Source of the DNA: Cryptomeria japonica
Lineage: Eukaryota; Streptophyta; Pinopsida; Cupressales; Cupressaceae
Assembly (NCBI RefSeq): GCF_030272615.1
Contig: NC_081410.1
Span: forward strand, 143,317,349 to 143,381,348
Reading direction: 5' to 3'
DNA: 64,000 nucleotides
In this document: positions 1 to 11,342 of the stretch, piece by piece
Layout: every line of letters begins with the position of its first letter
Numbering within the stretch: the stretch's first letter is position 1
Made by a program: the position numbers and the translations under genes
The notes under the pieces: model-generated
Told to the model about the DNA's origin: nothing
The model's database searches: none
What the model saw: only the letters and a program-made list of their open reading frames with translations

Positions 1-920
1 TGTGATATGATATGCATCGATATGATGGGATATAATGTGTTATGATTTGTAGTTATTTTTCTATGTATGGATGACTTATGCACTGTTTATGAACATGTAT
101 GGATATATTTTTATGTATTTTTGATGCATTTATAATATGAAATGGATAAAATGCTTGATATGATACTTGATGTAATGCAAATGTACTAACCAATGAATGC
201 AGGATGCAGCATATGTGTGTGGAGATCGGAGCACTAGACCAGACTGACTATGTGAACTGACAGAAGAAATGTTAGTAAGAAGAAATGAGACAGAGGACAG
301 TTAGAGACGAAGAAAAACTTGCTTTCAGTAATGCACTTTGTAGGTGAGAACCTTTATTTTTATGTAGCAAAATGGATGCATAGCATCATGGCATTGAAGG
401 CCAGAGCTGAAATGCAACCCTTTTTGCAAAAAAAATAGACACATAGCAAACAAACAACAATCACAATCAAAAAAAGAAAGGGACCATGAGCCATCCTGGT
501 CACTCTAAATCACTCAGTGACATCATCGAGCAACATAGGAACATGATCAAAGATAAATCAATAAATGATAAGACTCACGAATTCCAACAAGTCAAACAAA
601 CATCTTGATCTTCATTGTCAAAAGTTGAAAGTGCTGATAGGATGATCATGCTGTCTGGTTTCAGGGAATGAGGTACCCCGTCTAAGACAGGACACAATCT
701 AGTTTCGAGTATACAACACCCTATATAAGACTTAGGATAATGTGCCAAGGACGAATGATATTGATGTTGATTGATTGATAAGACAATTTTAATCAGTTTG
801 AACATTTGATTTGATTGAAAAAGGTCATTTGTTAATGCATGATTTCAAGAAAGCACAGTGTTGGATTGCGAATGTCGTTGGCGGAATGCTCAGTGATTTG
901 TCTTATGCACAAAGGGGATA
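1..920. repeat. 3' internal region of element 1, inverted copy of 32345-33290
   Basis: Reading this stretch on the minus strand gives nearly the same sequence as 32345-33290 on the plus strand. It includes the motif around 575-805, where a 76-codon frame is also partly readable at 32500-32720. In element 1 it lies downstream of integrase. In the right-hand copy it leads into a PMD pseudogene, so the same gene probably lies just left of position 1. No protein is recognised here. The first 200 bases are rich in ATG/GATAT words, like the spacer after the PMD gene of element 2. Confidence 0.85.
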
Positions 921-1165
921 TATTTTTTTGTTTTGCTTTTCGATTTTTTACAAATTTTTCTGTGTTCATTTTTTTAGGACTTTATTTGAATTTTTAGGGA
1001 TTTTTTCAGGACATTTTTTTTAGTTTTTTTTCAGGACCTTTATTCAATTTTTTTGGATTATTTCAAGACATTTTTCAATTTTTTTTAATTTTTTTCAGGA
1101 CATTTTGCAATTTTTTTCTTGATTTTTTTGATTTTTTTGTATTTTTGCAGGATCATATTTGAAGA
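921..1165. repeat. T-rich spacer downstream of integrase
   Basis: Oligo-T tracts alternate with short words such as CAGGACATTTTT, making an imperfect tandem repeat directly after the integrase frame in the sense direction. Element 2 has a comparable stretch at 19550-20090, so this seems to be a family feature rather than random decay. Confidence 0.7.
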
Positions 1166-1180
1166 AAAGATGATAAAAAA

Positions 1181-2416
1181 CTATGCCCAGTACTTGCGAA
1201 GGTGCATGTTGTTTATAGGATCGGACAAAGGTTCACCTTCTAGAGTGGCAAGCTGATATGCCCCCGAGCCATAGGCTGCAGTCACTATGAAAGGTCCAAC
1301 CCAATTAGGTTCAAACTTGCCTTTGATGATGTTAGTAGATTGTGAATTCTTAGGGTTGGCCTTTAAAACCAGATCTCCCACTTCGAAGTGTCACCCTTTG
1401 ACCTTCTTATTGTAAGAGCGACGGAGACAGTTTTGATATGCTTGCAAATGTGTCAGAGTTGGCTGACGTTTTTCATCTAACATCTCAAGCTGATGCAACC
1501 AAGAGACTCTGTGTGTCTCATCATCAATCAGATGTTGCAAGGAAACACGCAAGGAAGGAATCTCCACTTCCAAGGGTAAAATGGCTTCCGCACCATACAC
1601 CAAGGAATAAAGTGTTGCGCCAGTAGGTGTGTGGATAGAAGTGCAATAGGCCCATAGTGTTGGATTCAACTGTACATGCCAATCTCGACCAGCATCATTG
1701 ACAACCTTTTTCAGGATCTTGATAATGGTTTTATTTGATGCTTCAGCTTGACCATTACCCTGTGGATAGTATGGACTGGAGAAACGGTGTTGGATATTAA
1801 ACTTTTCACAGAGTTCCTTGACATCTTTATTCTTGAAAGGTCGACCATTAACTGTGACTATGGCAAGGGGTACCCCATATCTGCATATGATATAATTCAG
1901 CAAGAATTTTGAAATTTGGACACCAGTGATATAGGTCATGGGGATAGCCTCGATCCATTTTGTAAAATACTCCGTGGCTGTAATTATAAACTTGTGTCCA
2001 TTTGTAGATGTCGGGTGAATCTTGCCAATAAGATCCAATCCCCATTGAGAAAAGGGCCATAGAGATATGACAAAATGAAGCTCTTGGGCTGGTGCATGAA
2101 TATAATTCCCATGGATCTGGCACTTGTAGCACTTTTTAACAAAATCGTGAACATCTTTTTCCAGAGTGGGCAAATAATACCCAACACGAATCAACTTTTT
2201 AGCTAAGCTAAGACCATTGAAATGGCCCCCACATATACCATCATGAACCTCTTGTAAAGTTGTTTGTGCTTCGTTAGAATCCAAACACCTGAGGAGGGTA
2301 TGGTCAAAGGAACGATGGTAAAGGGTGTCGGCAATGATGACATATTTGGCCGTCTGTTGGATGAAGGCTCGACGTTGGTTAGCGGAAAGGTTAGGTGGTA
2401 AGGTTTGGGATTTCAA
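1181..2416 (-). pseudogene. Integrase of element 1 (broken)
   Basis: This catalysed cDNA insertion in the ancestor. An HHCC zinc-binding N-terminus is visible (HDGICGGHF, later CYKCQIHG). The rve core follows, with D in WGLDLIGKIHP, D in TVNGRPFKNKD (the second Asp is replaced by Asn in TVNGRP) and E in YYPQGNGQAEASNK. The C-terminal FEVGDLVLKANP region ends near 1181. In-frame stops lie near 1390 (compatible with CGA to TGA) and upstream of 2416. The intact-looking homologue is the integrase of element 2 at 20116-21303. The Asp-to-Asn change in the core is a further inactivating sign. Confidence 0.9.
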
Positions 2417-2512
2417 ATATTGATATACATCATTTTACCATGGGGAGTTAGGACCAACAAGAATGCACATCACATCTGCTGTCGAAATGTCAAAAGAAGG
2501 GACAAGTAATTG

Positions 2513-2989
2513 TTAGACCAAAAATTCACACTTGTCCATATTATGAGGCATATTCAACATGGAAGCAATCATAGCCATCGCATCTGCGGACTTGTTTTGC
2601 ATTCTTGGCACTTGACTAAAATGGATAGCCGTGAATTTTGTCTTGAAGAAATCTACCATATGCTTATAGGGAATAAGCTTCTCATCTTTTGTTTCGTAGT
2701 CATCATTCACTTGTCGGATGACTAACTGAGAATCTGCATAGACTTGTAAATGTGTGATGTTCCAATGGACTGCTACTCGGAGTCCTGTGACCAGTGCTTC
2801 ATACTCTGCAATGTTATTGGTACAATGGAAAGTTATTCTGGAGGACTTGGGAATAGCATCACCTTGAGGGGTGACAAACAATATGCCTGCTTTGGACCCA
2901 AACTTGGTATGGGACCCATCAAAGTATAACTTCCATTCATTAGAAGATGTAAGAGCAAAGACTGATTCATCTGGAAAATCTGTCAACAT
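2513..2989 (-). pseudogene. Archaeal-type RNase H domain of element 1
   Basis: The second RNase H of the polyprotein, between RT-RNaseH and integrase. Visible residues are the FDGS strand (WKLYFDGSHTKFGS), the glutamate helix (NNIAEYEALVTGLR) and the DSQLVIRQV strand, the usual D-E-D layout. In the sense direction the frame continues upstream to about 3064 through a TGA in an ME*KAIKGQ context. It continues downstream into integrase through two stops. In Tat-lineage plant elements this additional domain is thought to support removal of RNA during cDNA synthesis. Confidence 0.87.
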
Positions 2990-3067
2990 AGGATGATCAT
3001 CATAAATAGGAGCCTCTGCAAGTTGATCAGCTATGACTTGTCCTTTTATTGCCTTTCACTCCATGTA

Positions 3068-4231
3068 CGCAATATCAAATCCACTGAGGATCATCACCCA
3101 TTTTGCCAGGCGACCAGTCAAAGCTACTCTACTAAGCAAGTATTTCAAAGGATCAATTTTTGCAACTAGCAATGTTTGGTGATTTTACGTATAGTGCCGG
3201 AGTTTCTGTGTTGCAAAGACCACTGCTAAGCATGCCCATTCAATAGTTGAATAGTTTAGCTCATAGCCTACTAATGTCCGACTGATATAATAAATAGCTC
3301 GCTCTTTACCATTCTCATCCTGTTGGGCCAAGAGAACTCCTAGTGTCATTTCTATTGCAGAAATATACAATATAAAGGGCTTTCCTTCTATAGGAGGCAT
3401 TAAGATAGGCGGTGACAACAAATAGTCCTTGAGAGCTTGAAAGGCTGATTGACATTGCTCAGTCCATTTAAAAGCAACTCCTTTATGCAATAGATGCTGG
3501 AATGGATGACATTTGTCTGCTAACTGAGCTATAAAGCGGCAGATTGATTGGAGCTTTCCTTGCAGACTTCTTAATTGCCAGAGATTGGAAGGAGGAGGCA
3601 TATCCATTATTGCTTTAACCTTGGCCGGGTTGACTTCGATGCCTTGGTGAGAAAAAATGTATCCTAGTAATTTGCCAGCTGTGACACCAAAGACACACTT
3701 TTTTGGATTGAGTCTGAGCTTGTAGGTCGCCATTCGGTCAAAGATTGGGCCCAGGATGGCTAAATGACTATCTCTTGTGACATATTTGCATAACAAGTCA
3801 TCAACATAGTCCTCCATCAAAGTATGCATGAAATCATGAAAAATTGTCGTCATTGCTCTTTGATATGTTGCGCCTGCATTTTTAAGACCAAAGGGCATCA
3901 CATTCCAGCAATAGGTACCCCAAGCACATGTGAATTCCATCTTATGTTGATCTTCAAGAGCAATGCGAATTTGGTTATAGCCGAAGAAACCATCCATCAA
4001 CGAGAGCATCTCATATCCAGCAGTCATGTCAACTATGATGTCTATGTTTGGCAGTGGAAAATCATCTTTAGGGCACGCTTTATTGAGATCCCTAAAATCT
4101 ATACAGATTCTGATGCCCCCAGTTACCTTGCTAACTGGTACTAAATTTGAAATCCAGTCTGCATAATCAATGGGTCTGATAAAGCCCACATCCAGTAATT
4201 TTTTTAGTTCCACCTTGACAAAAAGAGCCAC
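3068..4231 (-). pseudogene. Reverse transcriptase and first RNase H of element 1
   Basis: Copies element RNA into cDNA. RT motifs are clear: FRDLNKACPKDDFPLP, LMDGFFGYNQI, MPFGLKNAGATYQR, the catalytic YVDD near 3800, and KLLGYIFSHQGIEV. The Ty3-type RNase H follows (PFILYISAIEMTLGVLLAQ, IYYISRTLVGYELNY). A TAA near 3185 breaks the RNase H segment; the equivalent element 2 codon is a leucine, so TTA to TAA is likely. Upstream stops at about 4227 and 4256 look like CAG to TAG changes when compared with element 2 (glutamines there). Confidence 0.92.
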
Positions 4232-4255
4232 CTAGGGATGCATATTTCTAAGTTT

Positions 4256-4807
4256 CTATTTAACGTGCTTGGCATCTACTTTTAGTGGCAAGTGATGAAG
4301 GACTAACTCTGGATCAAGGCCAAGCATATCTGCATAGGACCATGCAAAGCTGATCTTCTTCTCAAGAAAAAAATTGGCAAAATCTATCTTTTCCTGTTTT
4401 GATAGAGAAGCAGCAAAATGAATGACCTTAGGGTTGTCAGGTGTACCCAAATTGATTTCCTCGGTCATTTCCACAAGCAATGTTGACTTGTCCTGACTTG
4501 ATAGGGGTATGTCCACTCTTCCACCTTTGAGCGCCTCAGAGAGGTTTTCACCCGCAGGTACGTCTTTTATTTTTACTTTTGTATGATCAGAGAGTGCCTT
4601 ACGGTTTTCACTCAAAGACCTATTCTTTTGATTTTTTTCTTTTTCTTTTCTTTTTTCATTTTGATGACTGAAAGATGGAGTTGACTCCCCAAAATATGTT
4701 GTGGAATCCAAATCAATAGCAAATCCTACCTTATGATCACCTTGTGGTATGCCTTCCCGTAGTCCAAGGAATTCTGCAATTGCTTCGTCATTTTGAAAAC
4801 AATCCAA
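4256..4807 (-). pseudogene. Linker between G-patch and RT of element 1
   Basis: About 184 codons homologous to the segment before RT in element 2. Recognisable blocks are the start (DCFQNDEAIAEFLGLRE), a lysine-rich insert, GENLSEALKGG, and the pre-RT block INFAWSYADM-like (ISFAWSYADMLGLDPELV), which in Ty3/gypsy polyproteins directly precedes the RT fingers. It has no enzymatic motif of its own. It is separated from the G-patch part and from RT by single stops in the same frame. Confidence 0.75.
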
Positions 4808-4840
4808 TGTGAGTGGTTCTTATTGGTCATATTGGATAAG

Positions 4841-5644
4841 CTAGGGATAGATGAGGGGCATGTCATCATCGGTTTTTAGGAGAGAGAGGGCTGAGATGGT
4901 AAAGATGTAAACATATGTGGTATCACTGTTTGAACTGCTAGTATCCGATTCAGAGCTTGGGTCCCAGAATGACTCTATCCAAGCATTAGGACATGTTTTA
5001 GGAAGGGGAGTTATTTCATGTTTGTCTTCCATAGGCAAATTATCAGGGTCGAGGAAAATATTGTCAAGGGCATAGGAGCTAGAAGAAAAAGAACTCCACT
5101 CCCATTCATTGGAATCAGTTTCGGGTTGGGTATCCTCAGGTGTTATTTCATCATCAGAGTTACGCCCTTTTCCACCCGTGGTCACTTTGGTAGATGAGGA
5201 TCCAATTCGCAATGGCACAAAACCTAACCCTAAAGTTGGAGGTCGCATCTTGGGTATAATAGGTTCTAGCCTTCCCTTCTTGTCCGGGCCTAAGCCACTG
5301 CAGCCATCATATCCTTTCTTTTGCAGCATAGTAAATCCTTTGCCATATCGTTCCATTGGCAACTTGACAGGTGGGGTCTCAGTTGGATCCTTATAAATCC
5401 AGTCTATGACATCATCATCTAAAGTTTCTTTGTCAAGTTCACCCCATCTTGTAAATGTAGTGGAAGGCTGATATTGAATAACCACCTTAGGTTCCTTTTG
5501 CAACAAATGTGGTTTGCCATATGATTTTGGAGATATTGTTAAATTCTCGATGAGGAATGTTTGATCCATTGAATATTCTCCGCATCCTTGGTCCTGTATC
5601 TTCAATTTTCCTTTGACAGCATCTAAAAATTCACTAGGATCCAC
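4841..5644 (-). pseudogene. G-patch containing segment of element 1 polyprotein
   Basis: A G-patch-like motif lies at about 5270-5350: YGKGFTMLQKKGYDGCSGLG followed by KKGRLEPI. This matches the glycine-spaced aromatic pattern of nucleic-acid-binding G-patches. It sits between protease and RT, a position reminiscent of the G-patch after protease in betaretroviruses; that analogy is inference. The remainder is acidic and Ser-rich (DSNEWEWSSFSSSS). The equivalent part of element 2 is at about residues 915-950 of its large ORF. Confidence 0.78.
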
Positions 5645-5716
5645 ATAACTATCTGATTTGGCTTCTCTATTGATTGGGACTTGCTATTGCGGAGAATCCT
5701 TTAGGGCAGCACAAAA

Positions 5717-6385
5717 TTAAAATGGATTAGGATCTCCTAGAATTGTTATCTCAGTTCCATTGTAAGGATATTTTAAACAGTGATGATAGGTAGATGGAAC
5801 TGCTTTCATTGCATGGATCCATGGACGAGCAAGAATCATATTGTAAGGGAGATCAACGTCTAAGACTTGCAAGAAAGTGTTTTTTGTCACTGGACTGACT
5901 CTGATAGGCAATGTAATTATCCCTTTAGATGGGCGCTCAACATCATCATATGCTTTGATTGTTATTCTTCTAGAAGCATCAATGTCATTTTCTGTATAAC
6001 CAAGACCAATGACAACTCTCAAGGTACAAATATTAAGACCCGCTCCGCCATCTATCAAGACTCATCGGATTTTGCAATTATGGACAAAGACTTCAAGGTG
6101 TAAAGGATCATTATGAGGGAGCTTATCAGGTGAGATATCATTATCGGAAAATGCGACATTTTGGGAAACAGCTAGATGTCCAATTTGGGCCTGAAACTGG
6201 TCAACATCAATGTCTGTCGGGACAGTGGACTCAATTAAAGCTTTATCTAGGACTGCACAATGCATGGGAGACATTTTCAACAACTCGAGGATGGATATTT
6301 GTGTAGGTGTCTTTCCTAGATGATCCAAGAGATTATACTGACTTGCATGAGTTGGCTTGGGAGGAGCTGCGGGAGCTCCTTTCAA
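5717..6385 (-). pseudogene. Retropepsin-like protease region of element 1
   Basis: The frame segments 6385-6062 and 6058-5717 are one domain split by a TGA (compatible with CGA to TGA; element 2 has Lys-Arg here). The active-site loop reads LIDGGAGLNICT, a D-G-G-A version of the usual D-S/T-G-A. It is followed by ITIKAYDD and the flap-side block NMILARPWIHAM, where most families have LLGRPW. It would have processed Gag-Pol. The odd active-site triplet is shared in form with element 2 (DNGAG), so it is partly a lineage trait. Confidence 0.82.
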
Positions 6386-6493
6386 GACTATTTTGGATCG
6401 ATGAGTGGTGACCGCGCAAGAAGGATCTTGTTCCTTTATTCGTATGGTGGAAACATACTCATTTGATGCTCGAAAACAATTGATGACATTGTT

Positions 6494-7336
6494 TTAACCA
6501 GTGTTTGCATAATTTGTTGTTTGGGTAGGGTTTGAAGAAGATGCTTTACCCTTGTCATGATCAAGCAAAGGAGTTTTGAAAATCGTATGATTAGTGTTAG
6601 AGGTCACGTTGGGTGGATCGATCTCAATTACTCCTTGTTCTAACAAGTCTTGAATCATATGTTTCAATTGAAAACATGATGCAGTTTTATGTCCTTTTGA
6701 TCGATGGTATTCACAATATGCATTATCATTCCACCAATGGGGCTTTACCGCTGGTTCTGCCTTGATATCTGGTAGCTTGATAAATTTTGCTTGTATTAAT
6801 TGTTTCATCACCGATTCAATAGGCTCTCCCAATGGCGTAAATTGTCGAGGAGGTCCATCTCTTGATCGGAAAGGTTTGCATTGCTGGTTTTGTTGCTGAC
6901 CTTGTTGTTGATTGTATTGTTGAGTGTATTGTTGAGCATGTTGTTGGTATTGCGGCAGTTGAGTAACATTGCTCATTGGTGTTTGATTTTGTTCCACAGT
7001 TGACATATTAGGAGCACTCAATTTCTTGATTGTGAACGGGGGTTGATTTGCATTCACCGCTCTTGCATCAACAACTCCATCATTAGTGACATTTTTGTTT
7101 TTATACCAAAATCTATTTCGGTCCCCTGAATTATTTGTGTTGTCACTATCTTTATTGAGCTTAATAATTCCCTTAGCTATAAGAGCAGTTTCAATGTTCA
7201 TCCCTTTTTTTATGAGCTTCTCAATAGTACTAGGAATTTTCAACTTTAGCTCATACATCATTTCTGGGACCAAATTTTGGATAAACAGATTCACTTGTTG
7301 TTCTTCAGGTATATCTAGGGAAGAACGACTATACAA
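6494..7336 (-). pseudogene. Gag C-terminal part with zinc knuckle, element 1
   Basis: The C-terminal capsid and nucleocapsid part. A single knuckle reads CEYHRSKGHKTASC, that is C-x2-H-x4-H-x4-C instead of the common C-x2-C-x4-H-x4-C. A Gln-rich stretch (near 6880-6960) precedes it. It is joined in frame to the preceding segment through a TGA near 7343, where element 2 has an arginine (FLQRW), so CGA to TGA is the likely lesion. The TAA at the 3' side near 6494 separates it from the protease region. Confidence 0.82.
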
Positions 7337-7345
7337 GCTTTGCCA

Positions 7346-7909
7346 TCATTGCAAGAAAGTCACTAATGGTTCACCTTGCTTTTGCTTGGTGTTGCATAAA
7401 TCTGACATGGTCACATCACTGTCGATGTTGAACGCAAAGTGAGATATAAACTTTTGCGCCAGTTCTGACCAAGTCTTTATGTTTCCTGGTAGATTCGGAT
7501 ACCAATCCATGGCTTGTCCCATGAGACTTCGTGCAAATAAGCGCATTAAATATGTTTCCTCATAACTCACTTCAGTACATGCCGCGAAAAATGCTCGAAT
7601 GTGATCTTTTGGATTACCATTCCCTTTATATTTCTCAAAATTGGGCACCTCAAAATGCTTAGGGAATGGAGGCATGTATAAACTCTTGTCAAATGGATTA
7701 GGACATAAATCTTGATCTGTATACAGCTTCTTTGTTCCTTTGGTTTCCAATGCATCAACTTGTCTTTGCAACTTCTCAAGTTGTTGTGCAATTGTATCAG
7801 ATTTTGGAGGTTCATCATTAATAATCCTGGTGGGTACTCTTTGTCGATACATCGTGTTTCCGATCGGTTGTTGATACTCTGAAATTTCTGTCTTTGGTGT
7901 CTCTAGCAT
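7346..7909 (-). pseudogene. Gag capsid (Retrotrans_gag) core, element 1
   Basis: It contains the capsid-like block PFPKHFEVPNFEKYKGNGNP, then a helix-rich region ending in TWSELAQKFISHFAFN and LCNTKQKQGEPLVTFLQ. These are hallmarks of the plant Ty3/gypsy Retrotrans_gag domain and match element 2 almost block by block. It would assemble the virus-like particle. It is continuous in frame with the Gln-rich N-terminal extension, separated by a TAA at 7910-7912. Confidence 0.87.
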
Positions 7910-9385
7910 TTAATGTTCTTGGTACACCTCTTGTTGTTGTGGTTGTGCCATGCCTTGATATTGACCGTGTTGCTGTGCTTCTTGTAGCCTAGGTTGATAT
8001 TGCAATTGAGGATGTTGTTGATATTGCACAGGCGGTTGTGAAGTATGATAACTTGTTTGTCTTGGCACATATTGAGGCACATGTTGTTGTTGATGCTGAC
8101 AAATCAGAATTTGCTGACCTTGTGCCAATTGTTGTCGTCGCGGTGTAAATCCCATCATTTGCAAAAAACTTTGTTTGGGTGGTTTTTGTTGTTTCTCCCT
8201 AAGATGGGGTATGGCACTTGCATTAACTTGGTATGTTGTTTGTCCAATCCATTGTGGTGGTTGCAAGTTTGTATTAACTTGTAATGAAGCAGAAGGCGCT
8301 GCAATTTGTTGTCGAATGCGATATGGTTGCTGTTGTGCATTGTTTGTTTGCACATTTGATTGTATCTTTTGTGTATTACTCAATTGTTGCAACATTTGTT
8401 GTTGGTGCAAACCACTATCCATAGCTCTTTGTGTCGCCATTATCGAAGGATCTATCACCATAGTGTTTGGCAAATATATTGAGCTTAACGGGACATAAGA
8501 ACTTTGTTGCATTGTGCAATTGTTTTGAATGTTGGTGATATCAGGCATTCCAGTCGTGAAGCCTTCTTGCATCTTAGACTTTGATCCAATTTTATGCATG
8601 TGAGGAACCACTTCTTGTTGAGGAACCATTGTCAATATTTGTGTGCTCTTCATTTGATCTTGTGTTATAGGTGTTGTGTTGAATAACGGATTATTTATTG
8701 TTTCAAATGGTGACTTTTGAGGAATAGTCACTGTCAATGCCTGTGAAACACGTTTACTCAGCAAGGTAGGTTGAACTTCCTGTTGCACATTTTCTTCATT
8801 TAGATGTGAAGAGAAACTTAACAGCTCATTGCCTTGTTGTGTTTGCACATTAATTTGCTCATTTGAGGAAGCCACATTACTCATCATGTTGAGATATTTT
8901 TGTGAGAACATCTTAAAGACCTTGTTCAAGAATTTATCCATCTTTTTTGTCAACTTTGGATCTTGAAGGAACATATCAACATCATCAGAAGTATCAGAAT
9001 CTGATGAAGAATCTAGTTGGACATTTGGATTTGTTTCTTGTTGAATGCCTTGATCTGAACCAAATCCTTGTGAAAGAGTTTGTTCCTCATGTAATGTTTG
9101 AGTTTGAATGTCATGTTGCAGGTTTGGTTGATTCCAATTGAAAGGTGCATTTCCTTTTGGTGTTGGTGGAACACTCCCATGTCCTGGTTTCATGGGTACA
9201 AATACTGGTTCATATAACGGAGGTGGTCCAAGTTGAACCACTCCATATGGTGGTAATGATGTGTTTGATGAACCTTCAACTTGCACTGTTTGACTAGTTT
9301 GAAACTGCGAATTTGCTATGTTGTCCATGGGTTGATACGTTGGTTCGCCCATCTTCTTAGATTTTGACCTTGTCTCAATAGGCAT
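7910..9385 (-). pseudogene. Long Gln/Asn-rich N-terminal extension of gag, element 1
   Basis: A 491-codon open segment starting at an ATG at 9385. The first residues (MPIETRSKSKKMGEP) resemble the start of gag in element 2 (MAQTRSRSRQREME), so this is the true gag start. After that it is low-complexity, rich in Q, N, P and S, with an acidic SSSDSDTSDDVD patch. It ends in dense QQ/YQ repeats. Element 2 has only about 150 residues before its capsid domain, so element 1 has gained roughly 400 residues. The composition is prion-like or disordered; a function is not known to me. Confidence 0.75.
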
Positions 9386-11342
9386 GTCACTTATGCAAAT
9401 GCAATATTTTTGGAATTTTCAAGGATAATATATGATATGCAACTAAATGCAAACTAAATAGATGAAAATGCAATCTATGTTTTTGGTTGTTTTTGAAGAT
9501 TCTGACAAACTTTTGAATGCAAATCTAAAAGAGAGACCCTTAGGGAATTGGAATGATGTCTAGACCTCAAAGGACGAAAAGGACCAAGTGACAAAAGGAC
9601 AAGATGATAATGTCTCCCCTATATGCTTGGATACTAAGCTAGGTTTGACGAAATGACAAAAGATAAAAGTTTGATAAGGTCAAGACTTCTTAACAATGAC
9701 TTAGGGTTTATTAAAGATTTGGATTACTCAAGTATGACAAAACCGAGCTTTGACACTATATGCAAAAGGACAATTACTATGCAAGTGGTCCTAATATGAT
9801 ATGATAATGACCTAAGCCTAGGGTATTGCAAATATGAATGTATGACAATGGTATTACTCTAATGCAAGAGGACACATGCAAATGGATGACCCTTATTGAT
9901 ATGCAAAGGAGTATGACTTAGGTGAAACCTAACCTTGGTAGTTAACAATGACTTTGCAAAATGCAAACCTAAGATGGACCTAAATCTAAGTGACATGAAT
10001 GTTGAGACAAGATTTTGAAAAGTGTTTGACAACTATGTTTGAAGATGTTTTGAACTTCGTTGGATGAAATGTTCTTGTGTTTAACCTTGTTTTGAATCAA
10101 TTTGTCTTGTTCTTGAAATGAGATACAATTTCAACTTTTGACAAACAAAGAAGACAAGATATTTCAACTTAGACTCAAGACAATCATGCTCATTCACACA
10201 TTTCTTATGGTAGGCAAGGACATTAGGTACTTGAGAGGTAGACTCATTATGGGATTCAAGGAGAATACATAGATGCTTGACCCCACGGGCTCCCCTCCAT
10301 GGCACTCACTTCTCAGGGCAGCCAAGCATCAGTCCCCATGGAAATCTCCCCATGGCGAACTTAGTATCTCTTCCAAGTATCCGAACTTGTCCTTCTCAAG
10401 CAACTAGAAGGGTTTTTGGCCTCTAAATACAAGGTGCTTAGTAAGGATTTCTGTTAAGTGTTACTCCTTGATGTCATGCAAGCGTGATTGAGACATTAAG
10501 CCCATCAAGATACCAAACAAATGTAGTCGCGCAAGCACGATTGAGACTGTGAGGTCCTACTTAGATGTTGATATGAGAAAGAGTTCAAGGGTCATCACTT
10601 CCCAAGTAACTACAATTCCCACGTAACCCTTCCTTCAAAGCTTTCGCTCATCAGGTATTTGTTTATAGTGAGTTAGAATGCCAAGGTATTCTATCCGTAC
10701 TCACTTTGGGTCATTCCCTTCTCACGATTATCACTTGCTTACAAAAGCAAATGGTCGGGAAGGCAGGCCCTCTAAAGGTGACACACAATCAAAACAATAA
10801 GCATGGTATCAAAGATCTGGATTTCTGATCACCCTAAGAAGGATGAGAGCATACTCTCCTACTCCAATGTCAAACTCAACAAACAAAGAAAACATACATT
10901 CATTCCAACCTATTTAGAAATCATACTAGGTGCCTAGATATTAATTGCAAACACAAAGTTTAGTTGTATGTCCAAGGCAACCTGCAAAAACCCAAGTCAG
11001 AAGTTTGATATGTTTAGTCTTTGACTATCGAACCTGCATAAAACATGTTAGTAGTCTCATTTGTAGTCTTTGTCATGCGTAATGTGAAGGTGCTGCACAG
11101 ATAATCAGTACCAAAAACCAAAAAACCAGAAATAGAATGGAAAACAAACCAATTTTTAAGCAAAACACTACCTTTTTACCTCTGTTTCTGGACTTTACAC
11201 AGGCACAGAACTCATGACACAAGCGCAGGTTGTCCTTAACACAAGCACAAAATGCATGGCACAGGTGCAGGTTGTCTTACACAGGCGCAGGAGTTCCCAG
11301 AATACCCTGCATTACCCTGTTTCTTGGGTTTTTAGGTGTCTA
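9386..11342 (-). other. 5' leader of element 1
   Basis: About 2 kb without a convincing gene. Short blocks (for example GCTTTCGCTC near 10641) also occur in the leader of element 2 around 29020, so it is homologous leader RNA. Near its far end (about 11195-11310) the words ACACAGGCGCAGG, CACAAGCGCAGG and CACAGGTGCAGG recur. This small GC-richer minisatellite sits where element 2 carries its AGCGCT repeats. The 74-codon frame at 10081-10305 is not credible. Confidence 0.65.

Larger units (their letters stand above)
1..11342 (-). mobile_element. Element 1: old Tat-like Ty3/gypsy retrotransposon, truncated by window edge
   Basis: A minus-strand element whose gag-pol frame runs from 9385 down to 1181, followed by 3' internal sequence that leaves the window at position 1. 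Domain order in the sense direction is gag, protease, G-patch, RT, RNase H, archaeal-type RNase H, integrase, as in Tat-lineage elements with two RNase H domains. All coding segments share one frame; I see only in-frame stops and no frameshift over about 8.2 kb. The 5' leader reaches 11342, where a PPT and an LTR of opposite orientation begin. No intact LTR of this element lies in the expected place. The 3' LTR and the expected antisense PMD gene would lie left of the window. Lineage is inferred from domain order. Confidence 0.88.
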
